Below are positions 34,167 through 43,150 of a stretch of 64,000 nt of DNA, in pieces. The translations under genes were made by a program, and so were the position numbers. The notes beneath the pieces are model-generated. The model made no database searches. It had not been told where the DNA came from and saw only the letters and a list, made by a program, of their open reading frames with translations. Origin of the DNA: CALMEC01 sp964434425 (GTDB lineage Bacteria > Actinomycetota > Thermoleophilia > Miltoncostaeales > Miltoncostaeaceae). Position 1 is the stretch's first letter. Each line of letters starts with the position of its first letter. The stretch spans positions 1-64,000 of the forward strand of contig CAYSVH010000012.1 in the NCBI GenBank assembly GCA_964434425.1. The letters run 5' to 3'.

Positions 34167-35462
34167 TCACGGACTGAACTCCATCTCTGCCGATCCCCGG
34201 CGTGCGGACGAACGCGGCGCCGACGATGGCGTCGGTGTGACGCGCGCCGGAGGCCGTGACGCCACGGGCCTGGTCCAGATCCGCGCCGCCACCGAGGGCG
34301 TGGTGCGCTCCACGGGCTTGGACTTCACCTTCGTGGCCGTCCGTACCACCTTGACCGTGCGCTTCGCGGAGGACACCGCCCCCGATCCGGACGACGCCGA
34401 TATCGCCGCCGCCGCGGTTCCGGAGGGCGCGACCGGCGGCGGAGCGGTCGGAACCGGCGATGCAGACGACGCCGGAGCCGCAACGGACTGTGCCGACGGA
34501 ACGCCCGTCTGCACGGCATCGACGACCACCGGGGTGCCGATGGCGCCGGCGACGACCACCGCCGCGGCGCCGACGCCCCTTCGCGTGGCGAGAAGCGCGG
34601 GGAAGTCGAGCCAGATCTGCGTTGCCTGACCCGCCCGGAACTGCGCCCCCTGACTCACCCGATCCCACCAGCTGAGCGCGACAGACGGATCGGAGGAGAG
34701 CGATTCGACGGCCGGCGGCACAAGGAGAAGTCCCGGCACAAGAGACGAGAGCAGCCGCGTCTGATCACGGCGCTCGCGGAACTCGGCACGGCAACCACCG
34801 CAGTGACGAACGTGGAGGGACAGCCGACGCCGTTCGGAACCGGTCGCCTCGGCATCCAGCACGCGCGTGATGAGGTCGGTCATGGGACGGCACGCCGAGC
34901 CCGACTCGACGCGCAACTCGAACTCGCGGACCCTGCGCCGCGCCTCGACGATCGCCCTCTCGACCTTGCGGGACGTGTACCCGGTGATGTCCTCGATCTC
35001 GCGGTGGCTCGCACCGGCGCTTCGCAGGAGAAGACAGGTGCGCTGGGTATCCGTCAGCCCATTGAGCGCATCCTGGATGGTCCGGTAGCGCTCCCTCCAC
35101 GCGTACGCCCTCTGCGGGTCCGTCTCATCTCGCACCGACAGCGTCGGTCCGGCAAGTGCGCCGAGGCCCTCATCGTCATGCGGAAGCTCCCGCTGATACG
35201 TCTCCCTGATCCGAAGGGCCTCACGCCGGATGACGGTGTGAAGCCACGCGATGAAATCGTCGTCCACCAGGTCGGGCCCCTTGGTGAGCGCGATCTCCAT
35301 CGCACGCTGGTAGGCGTCCTCCGCGTCGGCGAGCGACACGGAGAAGCGAAGTGCGTAGCGAATGAGCGCCGGAGCCTTGCCCAAAGCCCCGACGACCGCA
35401 CTGCGCCGACCACGGCCAGCGTCGGCGTCCGTCCTGTCCTGATGTGTCTGATGGGTCGACAT
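34167..35462 (-). CDS. ECF-type sigma-70 factor fused to zinc-finger and transmembrane anti-sigma-like region
   Basis: 431 residues. Residues ~15-195 are an ECF sigma: sigma2 (SLADAEDAYQRAMEIALTKG), linker, and sigma4 (LNGLTDTQRTCLLLRSAGAS with HREIEDITGYTSRKVERAI). Then comes HVRHCGGCRAEF, a H-x3-C-x2-C zinc finger as in ZAS anti-sigma domains, a hydrophobic stretch (VGAAAVVVAGAIGTPVVVDA, likely a transmembrane helix), and a ~130-residue Ser/Thr/Ala/Pro-rich tail. Thus sigma factor and anti-sigma elements seem joined in one polypeptide tethered to the membrane. ATG 35462 is used; ATG 35471 is also in frame. The upstream region carries inverted ACTCTA/TAGAGT (35486-35491 and 35518-35523). Confidence 0.8.
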   Translation of the reverse strand: MSTHQTHQDRTDADAGRGRRSAVVGALGKAPALIRYALRFSVSLADAEDAYQRAMEIALTKGPDLVDDDFIAWLHTVIRREALRIRETYQRELPHDDEGLGALAGPTLSVRDETDPQRAYAWRERYRTIQDALNGLTDTQRTCLLLRSAGASHREIEDITGYTSRKVERAIVEARRRVREFELRVESGSACRPMTDLITRVLDAEATGSERRRLSLHVRHCGGCRAEFRERRDQTRLLSSLVPGLLLVPPAVESLSSDPSVALSWWDRVSQGAQFRAGQATQIWLDFPALLATRRGVGAAAVVVAGAIGTPVVVDAVQTGVPSAQSVAAPASSASPVPTAPPPVAPSGTAAAAISASSGSGAVSSAKRTVKVVRTATKVKSKPVERTTPSVAARIWTRPVASRPPARVTPTPSSAPRSSARRGSAEMEFSP

Positions 35463-35485
35463 AGGGTGCATTCGGAGTCCATAAG

Positions 35486-35523
35486 ACTCTAAAACCTTCT
35501 ACAACTACTCGAAAGTCTAGAGT
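35486..35523. promoter_or_regulatory. AT-rich region with inverted ACTCTA/TAGAGT upstream of the sigma factor gene
   Basis: ACTCTA (35486-35491) and TAGAGT (35518-35523) are exact inverted repeats 26 bases apart, inside the only AT-rich patch of the 211-base divergent region. Nearby GACGAG-TGCG-CTCGTC forms a small hairpin. Possibly the control region of the sigma factor gene. Confidence 0.25.
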
Positions 35524-35660
35524 TCGTTCGGTGGGCCTTGGACGAGTGCGCTCGTCGGAGCACACGAACAAGGCGGCACTCCTCTAAGGGCTGGGACGAG
35601 CGTTTCCACCCCCCTCCCTTCCACCCTGGTCCCGCAATTTCCGCGAATTTCCGCACCGAC

Positions 35661-35666
35661 TAGGAT
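35661..35666 (+). promoter_or_regulatory. -10 box for leaderless hotdog-protein mRNA
   Basis: TAGGAT with seven bases to ATG 35674; no ribosome binding site. Confidence 0.45.
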
Positions 35667-35673
35667 CCCGTCC

Positions 35674-36087
35674 ATGGAAATCCCCCACGTGCACCGCGTC
35701 GAGCGACAGGTCGTCATGAGCGAGGTCGACCTCTCGCAGATCCATTTCACAACGCTCGTGAGCCACATGGATCGCGGTCTCAGCGAATGGCTCGTGCAGA
35801 TCGGTCACCCGTTCCTGTGGATACTGGAACACGGCCCGGGGATTCCGATCGTCAACGTGAACCTCGACATCGAGAAGCGCATTCATCTCGACGACGTCCT
35901 CGTCGTGACCACGAGCGTGGGGGCGTTCGGCCGCAGCTCCTTCAAGAGCCGCCATCTCTTCGAGCGAGACGGAGAGCGGGTGGCGCGCGGCGAGCTCACC
36001 CACGTCTGCGTCAATCGCCAGACGCGCGAGTCGGTGCCCGCCCCGGACTGGCTGCGCCAGCACGAGGTATTTCCGAAGGCGGGCTGA
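35674..36087 (+). CDS. Hotdog-fold thioesterase-like protein
   Basis: 137 residues resembling acyl-CoA or 4-hydroxybenzoyl-CoA thioesterases. HRVERQVVMSEVDLSQIHFTT corresponds to the strand-helix entry with the Asp/Ser/His typical of the family, followed by VNVNLDIEKRIHLDDVLVVT and GRSSFKSRHLFERDGERVAR and GELTHVCVNRQTRESVPAP. The Asp in VDLSQIHF sits where the catalytic Asp is often found. The substrate is unknown. Monocistronic, ending at a strong hairpin. Confidence 0.78.
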   Translation: MEIPHVHRVERQVVMSEVDLSQIHFTTLVSHMDRGLSEWLVQIGHPFLWILEHGPGIPIVNVNLDIEKRIHLDDVLVVTTSVGAFGRSSFKSRHLFERDGERVARGELTHVCVNRQTRESVPAPDWLRQHEVFPKAG

Positions 36088-36091
36088 CGAA

Positions 36092-36113
36092 GGCCCCGCA
36101 CGGACGCGGGGCC
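36092..36113. terminator. GC-rich hairpin between convergent genes
   Basis: GGCCCCGC (36092-36099) and GCGGGGCC (36106-36113) form a perfect 8-bp stem with a 6-base loop, 5 bases after the hotdog gene stop and just before the end of the minus-strand gene. It probably serves both directions. Confidence 0.65.
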
Positions 36114-36120
36114 TGTCAGA

Positions 36121-37107
36121 TCATCTGATCCCGCGGGGGATCTTCGACGGGATCCGGGTCACGGTCTGCGGTCCCGTGCGGGTGATGGTGACCGTCCCCC
36201 GGCCGGAGAGCATGCAGGCGACACCCTCCCGCTCGGGATTTCCGATCGTGAAGTGCGGAGCGCTCTGGACGGGCCGGAAGCTGCGGACCAGCCCCACGTC
36301 GGGACGCGCGGTGACGTTCCAGCAGTCACCCGAGAAGCGCACGGGGTAGACGATGGGCTTCGGATTGCGAAGCGTCGCGAGGTTCGCGAGTCGCCGGTGG
36401 AGGCCCGGCAGCGGAAGCTGCACCGTGGTGGTGCGCCGTTTGACCGAGAACTCCGACTCCCTGGTGGCAAAGCTCACATCGTGGAGCGTGCGGAAACAAC
36501 CGGGCTTGATGGCGGCGCCGAGCGACGTGAGCTTGGGACCGTGGACCCGGTGGATGATCAGGGAGCCATCACCATTCCGCCCCGGCTCCTCGGCCGGCTG
36601 AAGGGTGACCGCTGCGCGACCGGCGATGCGGTTGCAGGTGGGTGAGGTGACCTCCGGCGGCACGGGCGGCGGGGGATCGGTCCCACATCCCGAGGGCGGG
36701 TAGTTGACCTCGAGGTCCCACGCGCCGGAGCGGCCCGACTGGACGAAGCCGCCCGGCGCCCCGAAGAAGGTCGGTACGGCGTAGGTGCCGTTCTGGAGAT
36801 TGGTGGCGCCGCCCACCATGACCACCTTCACCGGCTTGGCGAGCTTCGCCGACTTCGCCCCGTTGGGATGGGTGCGGATGCGCCATGTGTACGCCACATC
36901 GACGTTCTCCTGCGGCGCGTGGCAACCCGGCTTGACGCCCTGCCAGATCGAGCGCTGCGTGGCCGTGATGTCGATCTTCACCGACACCGGGTACCGGGCC
37001 ATTCCCATCTGCGCGACGGACGTGGACGGCACCACGAGTCCGATGGCGATCAGACCGACGATAAGAGCGCCGATCACCCGGCGATGGAGAACATGTGAGA
37101 GTGACAT
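36121..37107 (-). CDS. Secreted hypothetical protein
   Basis: 328 residues. A signal peptide (VIGALIVGLIAIGLVVPSTSVA) is followed by a beta-rich domain starting RYPVSVKIDITATQRS, with paired Cys (VKPGCHAPQ, PSGCGTDPPPPVPPEV, SPTCNRIAG, IKPGCFRTL, SGDCWNVT, GVACMLSG) that could form disulfides. Two halves share the GC-containing pattern (VKPGCH and IKPGCF), hinting at an internal duplication. No family is recognised. TAGTGT, six bases before ATG 37107, implies a leaderless mRNA. Confidence 0.65.
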   Translation of the reverse strand: MSLSHVLHRRVIGALIVGLIAIGLVVPSTSVAQMGMARYPVSVKIDITATQRSIWQGVKPGCHAPQENVDVAYTWRIRTHPNGAKSAKLAKPVKVVMVGGATNLQNGTYAVPTFFGAPGGFVQSGRSGAWDLEVNYPPSGCGTDPPPPVPPEVTSPTCNRIAGRAAVTLQPAEEPGRNGDGSLIIHRVHGPKLTSLGAAIKPGCFRTLHDVSFATRESEFSVKRRTTTVQLPLPGLHRRLANLATLRNPKPIVYPVRFSGDCWNVTARPDVGLVRSFRPVQSAPHFTIGNPEREGVACMLSGRGTVTITRTGPQTVTRIPSKIPRGIR

Positions 37108-37113
37108 GCGGGC

Positions 37114-37119
37114 ACACTA
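37114..37119 (-). promoter_or_regulatory. -10 box for leaderless secreted-protein mRNA
   Basis: TAGTGT on the minus strand, six bases before ATG 37107. Confidence 0.4.
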
Positions 37120-37280
37120 CGCACCGACGACACCGATGTCGATGCGGCACGCAGATTGCGTTCGCAGGTGCCCGGATACATGGCGTCGCCAACGGGTCAG
37201 GGAATCGACACATCCGTCGCGGGACACGTCACGCGGCATCGACGAACGTGGGTCGCCAATCCAGTACCCCGAGGAGGCCC

Positions 37281-37773
37281 CATGGGCATCGAGCCACAGT
37301 CCTACGCATGGTTGATCGACGATCGCCTGGTCGTCGCGGAGCGCCCGGGAGGCGGCGGCCGATCGCACCGCATCGCCCGACGACAGAGCGAGTTCGAATG
37401 GTGGCGCGACGCGGGCGTCCGGCACCTGGTGTCGGGGATGCGGTCCCGCCACGGACTGGTCGACGCGGCCCTGTTCGGGTTCGGCGTCAGCTGGTGCCCG
37501 ATCGCGGACGGTGAGTCGGCGTCGGAGGACGTGCGGCGGCTGGTGTCGACGGCGATCGACCGCCTGGACCGGGATGCGGGAGCCGTGCTGGTGCACGTGG
37601 ACCGGCCGGGCGAGTGGCTGGCGGCCGTCGACATCCGGCTGCGGCTCGCGCTGGGCCTCGCCGCCGACCTGGGCGAGGCCATGGCGCAGACGGACACCGA
37701 CGGGTTCCCGGTCGGCGGCACCACGCGTAGAATCCTCGGGATGGCCGAGATTCCGGCGACCTCGCAGGGATGA
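37281..37773 (+). CDS. Dual-specificity-phosphatase-like protein lacking the catalytic Cys
   Basis: 163 residues from ATG 37281 (GAGGAGGCCCC upstream). The start YAWLIDDRLVVAERPG resembles the entry strand of CDKN3-like phosphatases, and AVLVHVDRPGEW sits where the P-loop VxVHCxxGxxR would lie. Val replaces Cys, and the Arg is not in place, so it should be inactive as a tyrosine phosphatase if the fold is correct. It is upstream of the glycoside hydrolase gene of the polysaccharide locus. Family assignment is tentative. Confidence 0.5.
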
Positions 37774-37841
37774 TCGGCACCGATCCGAAAGCGGTGACCG
37801 CACCCGGAACCGCTCCGACCCACTGGTAGGGTCGCTCACCG

Positions 37842-39236
37842 ATGAACGTCGTCTCCGCTTCCACACTCCGCCTGCTGCGACGCGGCCTCGCCGCGCTCGG
37901 TGCATGTGTGGTGGCGGCAGCCGCGACCGGCGGTGCGAGCGCCGCCACCGTTCAGCCGCTGGCGCCGGGAGCCTCCCCGCTGACCGGCATCCAGGACGAC
38001 CGCGTGATCCAGGGCGACCCGCTCCCCCGGCTGCGGATGATGGCGGACGCCGGCGCGCGGCTCACGCGGGTGGACCTCCGGTGGGACCAGGTGGCGACGG
38101 CGCAGCCGGCCAACGCCGCCGACCCCAACGACCCCGCGTACGACTGGGCCGTATACGACCGGGTGGTGGCTGCTGCGCGGCGCCACCGGGTGGAGGTGCT
38201 CTTCACGGTCTGGGGCACGCCCGGATGGGCTGTCGACACGAGCCTTCTCCCCTACGGCGACCTCGCCTACGGTACGGCGAGCTTCGCGCCCCGCGACCCA
38301 GGCGACTTCGGCCGGTTCGCCGAGGCGGCCGCACGGCGCTACGCGCCGCTCGGGGTGCGGAAGTGGGAGGGGTGGAACGAGCCGAACATCCCGATGTTCC
38401 TGCAGCCGCAGTACCGGCGCGTCAACGGGCTGCCGGTGGCGGTGTCACCCGAGATCTACTCCGGCCTGCAGCGCGCCTTCTACCAGGGGATCAAGCGCGT
38501 CGACCGCCGGTCACAGGTGGCCGGAGGAGTGACTTCACCGGCGGGAAGCGCGGGGGGCCTCGATCCCACCCGGGTGGTTCCGATGACGTTCATCCGTCAC
38601 CTGAACCGCTCGGGTCTCCGACCGCCGATGGACGTGGTGTCACACCACCCCTACCCGGTGCGGGCGCGCACCAACCGGCCGACGCCGGGTGGCCGGGCCT
38701 ATGCCGATCTCTACAACCTGAACCACATGGTCCAGGCGATTGACGCCACGTACCTGCGACGCAAGAAGCTGTGGCTCACCGAATACGGGTTCTCGACGGC
38801 GGTCGTCCCGGAATACCGGCTGACCGTGAGCCCCCGGGGGCAGGCCACCAACATCTCGGACGCGTACTGGCGCGCGAAGACGAATCCACGCGTCACGATG
38901 ACGGTTTACTACCTGCTCCAGGACCACCAGGGGTGGCGATCCGGACTGTTCGCGCAGAACGGGAGCCGCAAGCCGGGCCTGCAGGCGCACCAGCTGCCGC
39001 TGTGGGCACATCGGCGCGTGGTGTACGGCCAGGCGCGCAACGCCACGGGTCGCACCCGCGTGACGATCCAGGAGCGCAGCGGACGCCGATGGATCACGCG
39101 GAGGGTGGTCACCACGGCCAATGACGGGACGTTCGTGGTGCGTGTCACGGGCCGCGCGGAGATCCGCGCGCAGTGGCGGGGGACCACACGCGCCGGGCAG
39201 CGCGTGGTGCGGACGAGCCTCCCGGTGAAGGTGTAG
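37842..39236 (+). CDS. Secreted glycoside hydrolase (clan GH-A, GH39/GH5-like)
   Basis: 464 residues. A signal peptide (GLAALGACVVAAAATGGASA) precedes a TIM-barrel domain. The catalytic pair appears as the acid/base Glu in WEGWNEPN and the nucleophile Glu in KLWLTEYGFST; RVDLRWDQV, VLFTVWGTPGWA and VSHHPYPV are further barrel strands. A C-terminal beta-rich module (~370-464, VTIQERSGRRW) follows. In exopolysaccharide loci such hydrolases trim or release the polymer. A TAGGGT box lies nine bases upstream of the ATG. Confidence 0.82.
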   Translation: MNVVSASTLRLLRRGLAALGACVVAAAATGGASAATVQPLAPGASPLTGIQDDRVIQGDPLPRLRMMADAGARLTRVDLRWDQVATAQPANAADPNDPAYDWAVYDRVVAAARRHRVEVLFTVWGTPGWAVDTSLLPYGDLAYGTASFAPRDPGDFGRFAEAAARRYAPLGVRKWEGWNEPNIPMFLQPQYRRVNGLPVAVSPEIYSGLQRAFYQGIKRVDRRSQVAGGVTSPAGSAGGLDPTRVVPMTFIRHLNRSGLRPPMDVVSHHPYPVRARTNRPTPGGRAYADLYNLNHMVQAIDATYLRRKKLWLTEYGFSTAVVPEYRLTVSPRGQATNISDAYWRAKTNPRVTMTVYYLLQDHQGWRSGLFAQNGSRKPGLQAHQLPLWAHRRVVYGQARNATGRTRVTIQERSGRRWITRRVVTTANDGTFVVRVTGRAEIRAQWRGTTRAGQRVVRTSLPVKV

Positions 39237-39242
39237 GGCCGG

Positions 39243-40709
39243 ATGGGGAGTCTCCCGGGGCGGGAGCACGTGCGCCGCGACGCGCGCTTCCGATCGTTTC
39301 AGGGCGTGCACCTCATGCGCGTGTTCCTACGGCGGTCGCTGTCGGTCGCCACGCTGGTCGCCCTCGACCTCACCGCGCTGATACTGGGCCTCCTGCTCGC
39401 CTTCGCCAGCAGGGTCGTCCTCAACGGGGAGTCGGTCGACTTCGGCGCCATCTGGCTGGAGGAACGCAGGCTCCTCCCCATCGCGTCGATCACCCTGGTC
39501 CTGGTGTTCGCACGTGCACGCCTCTACCACGACCGCGATCGCCGTGGCCGGGCGAGCCGCATCATGGGAGGCGTCGCCATCACGACGATCATCGTCGCGG
39601 CGATCATCATGGCCGACGGCAACCGGTTCACCTCGTACTACAACCTCGTCGCCGGCTTCGTCTTCATCAGTGCGACATGCGTGGCGCTGCGCGCGAGCCA
39701 CAACAGTCTGACCTCGCTCATCTTCGACATCCTCCGCGCCGAACGGCGGGTCGTCCTGGCCGGCGCACCCGACCTGACCGCCGAGATCTCGGGCAGCCTC
39801 GAGCGATCACAGGGTCACGAGAGCATCCCCTACCGGGTCGTGGGCCGGTACGAGTTCACCGGCAACGGATCCGGCGAGATCTCCCCGGGGCTGCGCTCCA
39901 CGATCGCGTCGGGAGAGGTGGACGAGGTCATCCTCGCGGGGTCGATGGGCGCGGACGCCCCGGTCCTCGACCTGCTGGAGCACTGCCGGGTGAGCGGCGT
40001 CGAGGTCCGGATGGCGCCGACGGCCACCGCTCTCCTGTCGCACTCGCTGCGCGCGGTGGCGGCACCGGGTCTGCCGCTGTTCGCGGTTCACCCGCCCGTG
40101 CTGTCGGGCGGCGCGTTCTTCGTCAAGCGGGCATTCGACGTGGTCGTCGGATCGATCATCCTGCTCCTTGTGTCACCGATCCTCGCGATCGCGGCCCTCG
40201 CCATCAAGCTCGAGGACCGCGGTCCGGTGATCTTCCGCAGCCGCCGCGTCGGAGTCGATGAGACCCGCTTCGACTGTCTGAAGCTCCGGACGATGTCCAT
40301 CGACGCCGAGCAGAAGCAGGCCGACCTGGAGGAGCGCAACGAGGCGGACGGCGCGCTGTTCAAGATCAAGGCCGATCCGCGCGTCACCCGCGTGGGACGC
40401 GTGCTCCGCCGGTTCTCCGTCGATGAACTGACGCAGCTGTTCAACGTCCTGCGCGGCGAGATGTCGCTGGTCGGCCCCCGCCCCCTTCCCGAACGCGACT
40501 TCGACCTCCTGGACGAGGTCCACAAGCGCCGGTATCTCGTGCTCCCGGGGATGACCGGGCTCTGGCAGGTGAGCGGCCGGTCCGACCTCTCGTTCGACGA
40601 ACTCGTGCGGCTCGACTTCTCGTACATCGAACGCTGGTCGGTGTGGCTCGACCTGGGGATCCTGTTTCGCACGATCCCGGCCGTCCTCTTCCGGAAAGGT
40701 GCGTTCTAG
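39243..40709 (+). CDS. Polyprenyl-phosphate sugar phosphotransferase (WbaP/WcaJ-like, full length)
   Basis: 488 residues. Four N-terminal transmembrane helices (from about residue 30: VATLVALDLTALILGLLLAF and following), a CoA-binding-like domain (RRVVLAGAPDLTAEISGSLE), a fifth helix (RAFDVVVGSIILLLVSPILAI) and the catalytic bacterial sugar transferase domain: KLRTM, RVGRVLRRFSVDELTQLFNV, MSLVGPRPLPERDF, and LPGMTGLWQVSGRSDLSFDE. It starts lipid-linked repeat-unit synthesis by moving a hexose-1-phosphate to undecaprenyl phosphate. ATG 39243 is used; ATG 39315 is possible. Its stop overlaps the next start by one base. Confidence 0.93.
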   Translation: MGSLPGREHVRRDARFRSFQGVHLMRVFLRRSLSVATLVALDLTALILGLLLAFASRVVLNGESVDFGAIWLEERRLLPIASITLVLVFARARLYHDRDRRGRASRIMGGVAITTIIVAAIIMADGNRFTSYYNLVAGFVFISATCVALRASHNSLTSLIFDILRAERRVVLAGAPDLTAEISGSLERSQGHESIPYRVVGRYEFTGNGSGEISPGLRSTIASGEVDEVILAGSMGADAPVLDLLEHCRVSGVEVRMAPTATALLSHSLRAVAAPGLPLFAVHPPVLSGGAFFVKRAFDVVVGSIILLLVSPILAIAALAIKLEDRGPVIFRSRRVGVDETRFDCLKLRTMSIDAEQKQADLEERNEADGALFKIKADPRVTRVGRVLRRFSVDELTQLFNVLRGEMSLVGPRPLPERDFDLLDEVHKRRYLVLPGMTGLWQVSGRSDLSFDELVRLDFSYIERWSVWLDLGILFRTIPAVLFRKGAF

Positions 40710-40999
40710 TGCCCGGTGAGCCCGATCCGGAGGCCCTCCTCCGTGAGCTGCAGGACGCGGCCGGCGATCCGCCCCTCATGCCGCTGTCCCTCAGCACACC
40801 GCCGGCATCACTTCGCCCCGGGGTCGCAGGACGTCTGGTGACACGCGTGCGCCGCGGACTCATCCGCATCATCGCCCCGTCGCTCCTCGACCTCGTCGGC
40901 CAGCTGGAGCACGACCGGCACGCCACCGACCGCCGCCTCCGCGCGCTGGAGGCACGCGTCGCGTCGCTCGAGAGCGACCGCACCGACCGACCGGAGTAA
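40709..40999 (+). CDS. Small hypothetical protein with coiled-coil end
   Basis: 96 residues from GTG 40709, overlapping the sugar transferase stop (TAGTG). The central region is basic (RLVTRVRRGLIRIIAPSLL) and the C-terminus heptad-like (LVGQLEHDRHATDRRLRALE). Similar coiled-coil proteins often precede glycosyltransferases in polysaccharide operons. No function is assigned. Confidence 0.55.
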   Translation: MPGEPDPEALLRELQDAAGDPPLMPLSLSTPPASLRPGVAGRLVTRVRRGLIRIIAPSLLDLVGQLEHDRHATDRRLRALEARVASLESDRTDRPE

Positions 41000-41009
41000 C
41001 GGGGTCGCG

Positions 41010-42182
41010 ATGCAGGTGACCTTCGTGGTCCAGAGGTACGGGCCGGCCGTCATCGGCGGGGCCGAGGGACTCTGCCGGTCAACGGCCCGCGCGCTCGCGG
41101 CACGCGGTCACCGCGTTCATGTCATCACGACGACGGCACGCGAGTACCTGCACTGGACGCCCGTCGATCCCGTCGGCCCCTCGGAGGAGGACGGGGTCAC
41201 CGTCTCGCGACACGACGCGGAGACACCGGACCCGGCCCGCGCCGCCGACCTGGCATCCATGATCGCGACGGGCGGAGGAACCCCGGAGGCCGAGCGCGAA
41301 TGGGCCGTCGCCCAGGGACCGATCAGCCGCCCCCTGCTCGACGAGGTCGCGTCCACCAGCGGACCCGTGGCACTCTGGACCTACCTCTACGCCACCAGCC
41401 AGCTGGCGGCGCCCCTCACCCGGGGACGGAGCATCCTCGTGCCCACCGCGCACAACGAACCGCAGATCCGCTTCGGCCTGACCCGTGGCGTGATGAACCT
41501 GGCGGCCGGATTCGCCTTCCTCACGCCCGAGGAGCGGACGCTCGTGGACGACCACTTCGACCTCCGCGGACGCCCCTCCCGGATCGTGGGCGCCGCCCTG
41601 CCGCCGAGGCCGGCGGACGGCGCCGTCGCCGCGGGAGATGTGGGCGATCTACCCGACGGCCCGTTCGCGCTGTACGTGGGACGCATGGACCCGGGCAAGG
41701 GCGTCGGCGAGCTTCTGCACCATCACGCGCACTACCGCCGGCAGGGCGGACGGGCGCGCCTGGTGTTCGCGGGACCCGGCGACCCGCCCCCCGGTCTTCC
41801 CGAATGGGCCGTCCACCTGGGACGCGTGAGCGACGCGATGCGCACCGCGCTTCTGACCCGCTGCGTCACCCTGGCGATGCCGTCGCGCAACGAGAGCTAC
41901 TCACTCGTGCTGGCCGAGGCATGGCGCGAGGGATGCGCCACCCTGGGCACCGGGCACTCCCCGGTCATCGCCGGGCAGACGGCGCGAAGCGGAGGCGGCC
42001 TCGTCTACCGCACCCCGGACGAGTACGCCGCCGCCCTTCGCGTGCTCGAGTCGGATCGCGAGCTGCGTGACGAGCTCGCCGCCTCCGGCCGCCGGTGGTC
42101 GGAGGCGCAGACCTGGGACGGCGTCGCCGACCGCTGGGAGGCACTCGTCGCATCGGTCGCGGCGCAGAGCTCATCGTCCTGA
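41010..42182 (+). CDS. Glycosyltransferase family 4
   Basis: 390 residues, GT-B fold. N-terminal VVQRYGPAVIGGAEGLCRST is the GT4 acceptor-domain start; the C-terminal donor domain has ALYVGRMDPGKGVGELLHHH, LVFAGPGDPPPG and MPSRNESYSLVLAEAWREG, where the E-x7-E motif (ESYSLVLAE) contacts the nucleotide sugar. It retains anomeric configuration. The enzyme likely adds a sugar to the lipid-linked repeat unit. Stop is followed by a convergent PAP2 gene after a 260-base gap in which I see a perfect palindrome, GGACCCGGGTCC (42206-42217), but no gene. Confidence 0.9.
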   Translation: MQVTFVVQRYGPAVIGGAEGLCRSTARALAARGHRVHVITTTAREYLHWTPVDPVGPSEEDGVTVSRHDAETPDPARAADLASMIATGGGTPEAEREWAVAQGPISRPLLDEVASTSGPVALWTYLYATSQLAAPLTRGRSILVPTAHNEPQIRFGLTRGVMNLAAGFAFLTPEERTLVDDHFDLRGRPSRIVGAALPPRPADGAVAAGDVGDLPDGPFALYVGRMDPGKGVGELLHHHAHYRRQGGRARLVFAGPGDPPPGLPEWAVHLGRVSDAMRTALLTRCVTLAMPSRNESYSLVLAEAWREGCATLGTGHSPVIAGQTARSGGGLVYRTPDEYAAALRVLESDRELRDELAASGRRWSEAQTWDGVADRWEALVASVAAQSSSS

Positions 42183-42442
42183 CATTTTTGTGTCCGGACG
42201 GAACGGACCCGGGTCCAGGCGCCGATCCTCCGCACGGAGACCGCGCCGCCGGGATGACGCCTCCCGCGGGTCTGCTCCCGGCACAGCCTGAGCGGAGCGG
42301 TGGCCGTGCCTCGGTCGCGATGCCGATGGAGGCGGGATCATCAGGGCTCTCGGGCACCTCGTCGGCGGCTTCTCTCGTGGCACGGCGCCGCCCGCACCGA
42401 GTACGGAGGATCGCGCGACCACGACACAGGGATCACCCCGAT

Positions 42443-43150
42443 TCAGCCGGCTCCCGGCCCGCGAACGGCGGATAACGGACGCCATCCCGGCACCCGCAGG
42501 AAGGCGCCGACCTCACCGGTCGCACGTGTTCGCGCACCCAGCCACAGCAGCGACACCCAGATGACGGCCAGACACCATCCGGCCAGCACGTCCGAGGGCC
42601 AGTGCCCTCCGTCGCCGACCACCGCCATGCCGATCACGGCCACGAACAGACCCGCCGCCACGAGAACCGGCCACCTCCAGCGGGTTCCCCACGCCAGGAC
42701 GACCGCGGCCGCCGCGATCGCCATCGACCCGAGCCCGTGCCCGCTGGGGAACGCCGTCTGCCCCGGTATCGGCAGGGGTGACTCACGGTCGAACAGCGAC
42801 TTGAGAAGCGGCGTCGCCAGAACGATCGCGACCGCCAGGACCACGAACACGACGGCGCGCAACCGCCGGGTGACGAGGAGGCCGGCGAGCCCCAGGATCA
42901 TCAGGAGTGCCACCTCGCGATCGTCGTTCAGGCGGAGCGCCTGCGGCATCACCCACCGCAGGAAGCGACTGTCGCCGCCCGGTGTGGCGTCGGGCGACCA
43001 TGCCGACGCACCGTAGAGCTGCGCGAAGATCGAACGGTCGGCCCCGACCGGTGACCGCGAGGCGTAGACCGCGAGTGCGACGAAGACCGTGAGCGGGAGG
43101 GCCACGCCCGCCGCTACGACCGCGGCGACGGTCGGGCGTGCCCGTGGCAT
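42443..43150 (-). CDS. PAP2-family membrane phosphatase
   Basis: 235 residues from ATG 43150 (a longer frame with start at 43222 is possible). Six hydrophobic helices and the three phosphatase motifs: KSLFDRESP, FPSGH and GGHWPSDVLAGW. Such enzymes can dephosphorylate undecaprenyl pyrophosphate or phosphatidate. In this locus it may recycle the lipid carrier after polymerisation. It is divergent from the amidotransferase gene; a TATCGT box at 43250-43255 (minus strand) may be its promoter. Confidence 0.82.
   Translation of the reverse strand: MPRARPTVAAVVAAGVALPLTVFVALAVYASRSPVGADRSIFAQLYGASAWSPDATPGGDSRFLRWVMPQALRLNDDREVALLMILGLAGLLVTRRLRAVVFVVLAVAIVLATPLLKSLFDRESPLPIPGQTAFPSGHGLGSMAIAAAAVVLAWGTRWRWPVLVAAGLFVAVIGMAVVGDGGHWPSDVLAGWCLAVIWVSLLWLGARTRATGEVGAFLRVPGWRPLSAVRGPGAG

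Noticed and set aside
31421..34177. A 918-residue open frame on the plus strand
   Set aside because: It is antisense to the rlmN start, subtilase remnant and 668-residue secreted protein; it is rich in Arg/Pro/His with no domain, as expected for a shadow frame in GC-rich DNA.
42183..42442. A gene between GT4 and PAP2
   Set aside because: Frames here are short and Arg/Pro-rich on both strands; only the palindrome GGACCCGGGTCC stands out.
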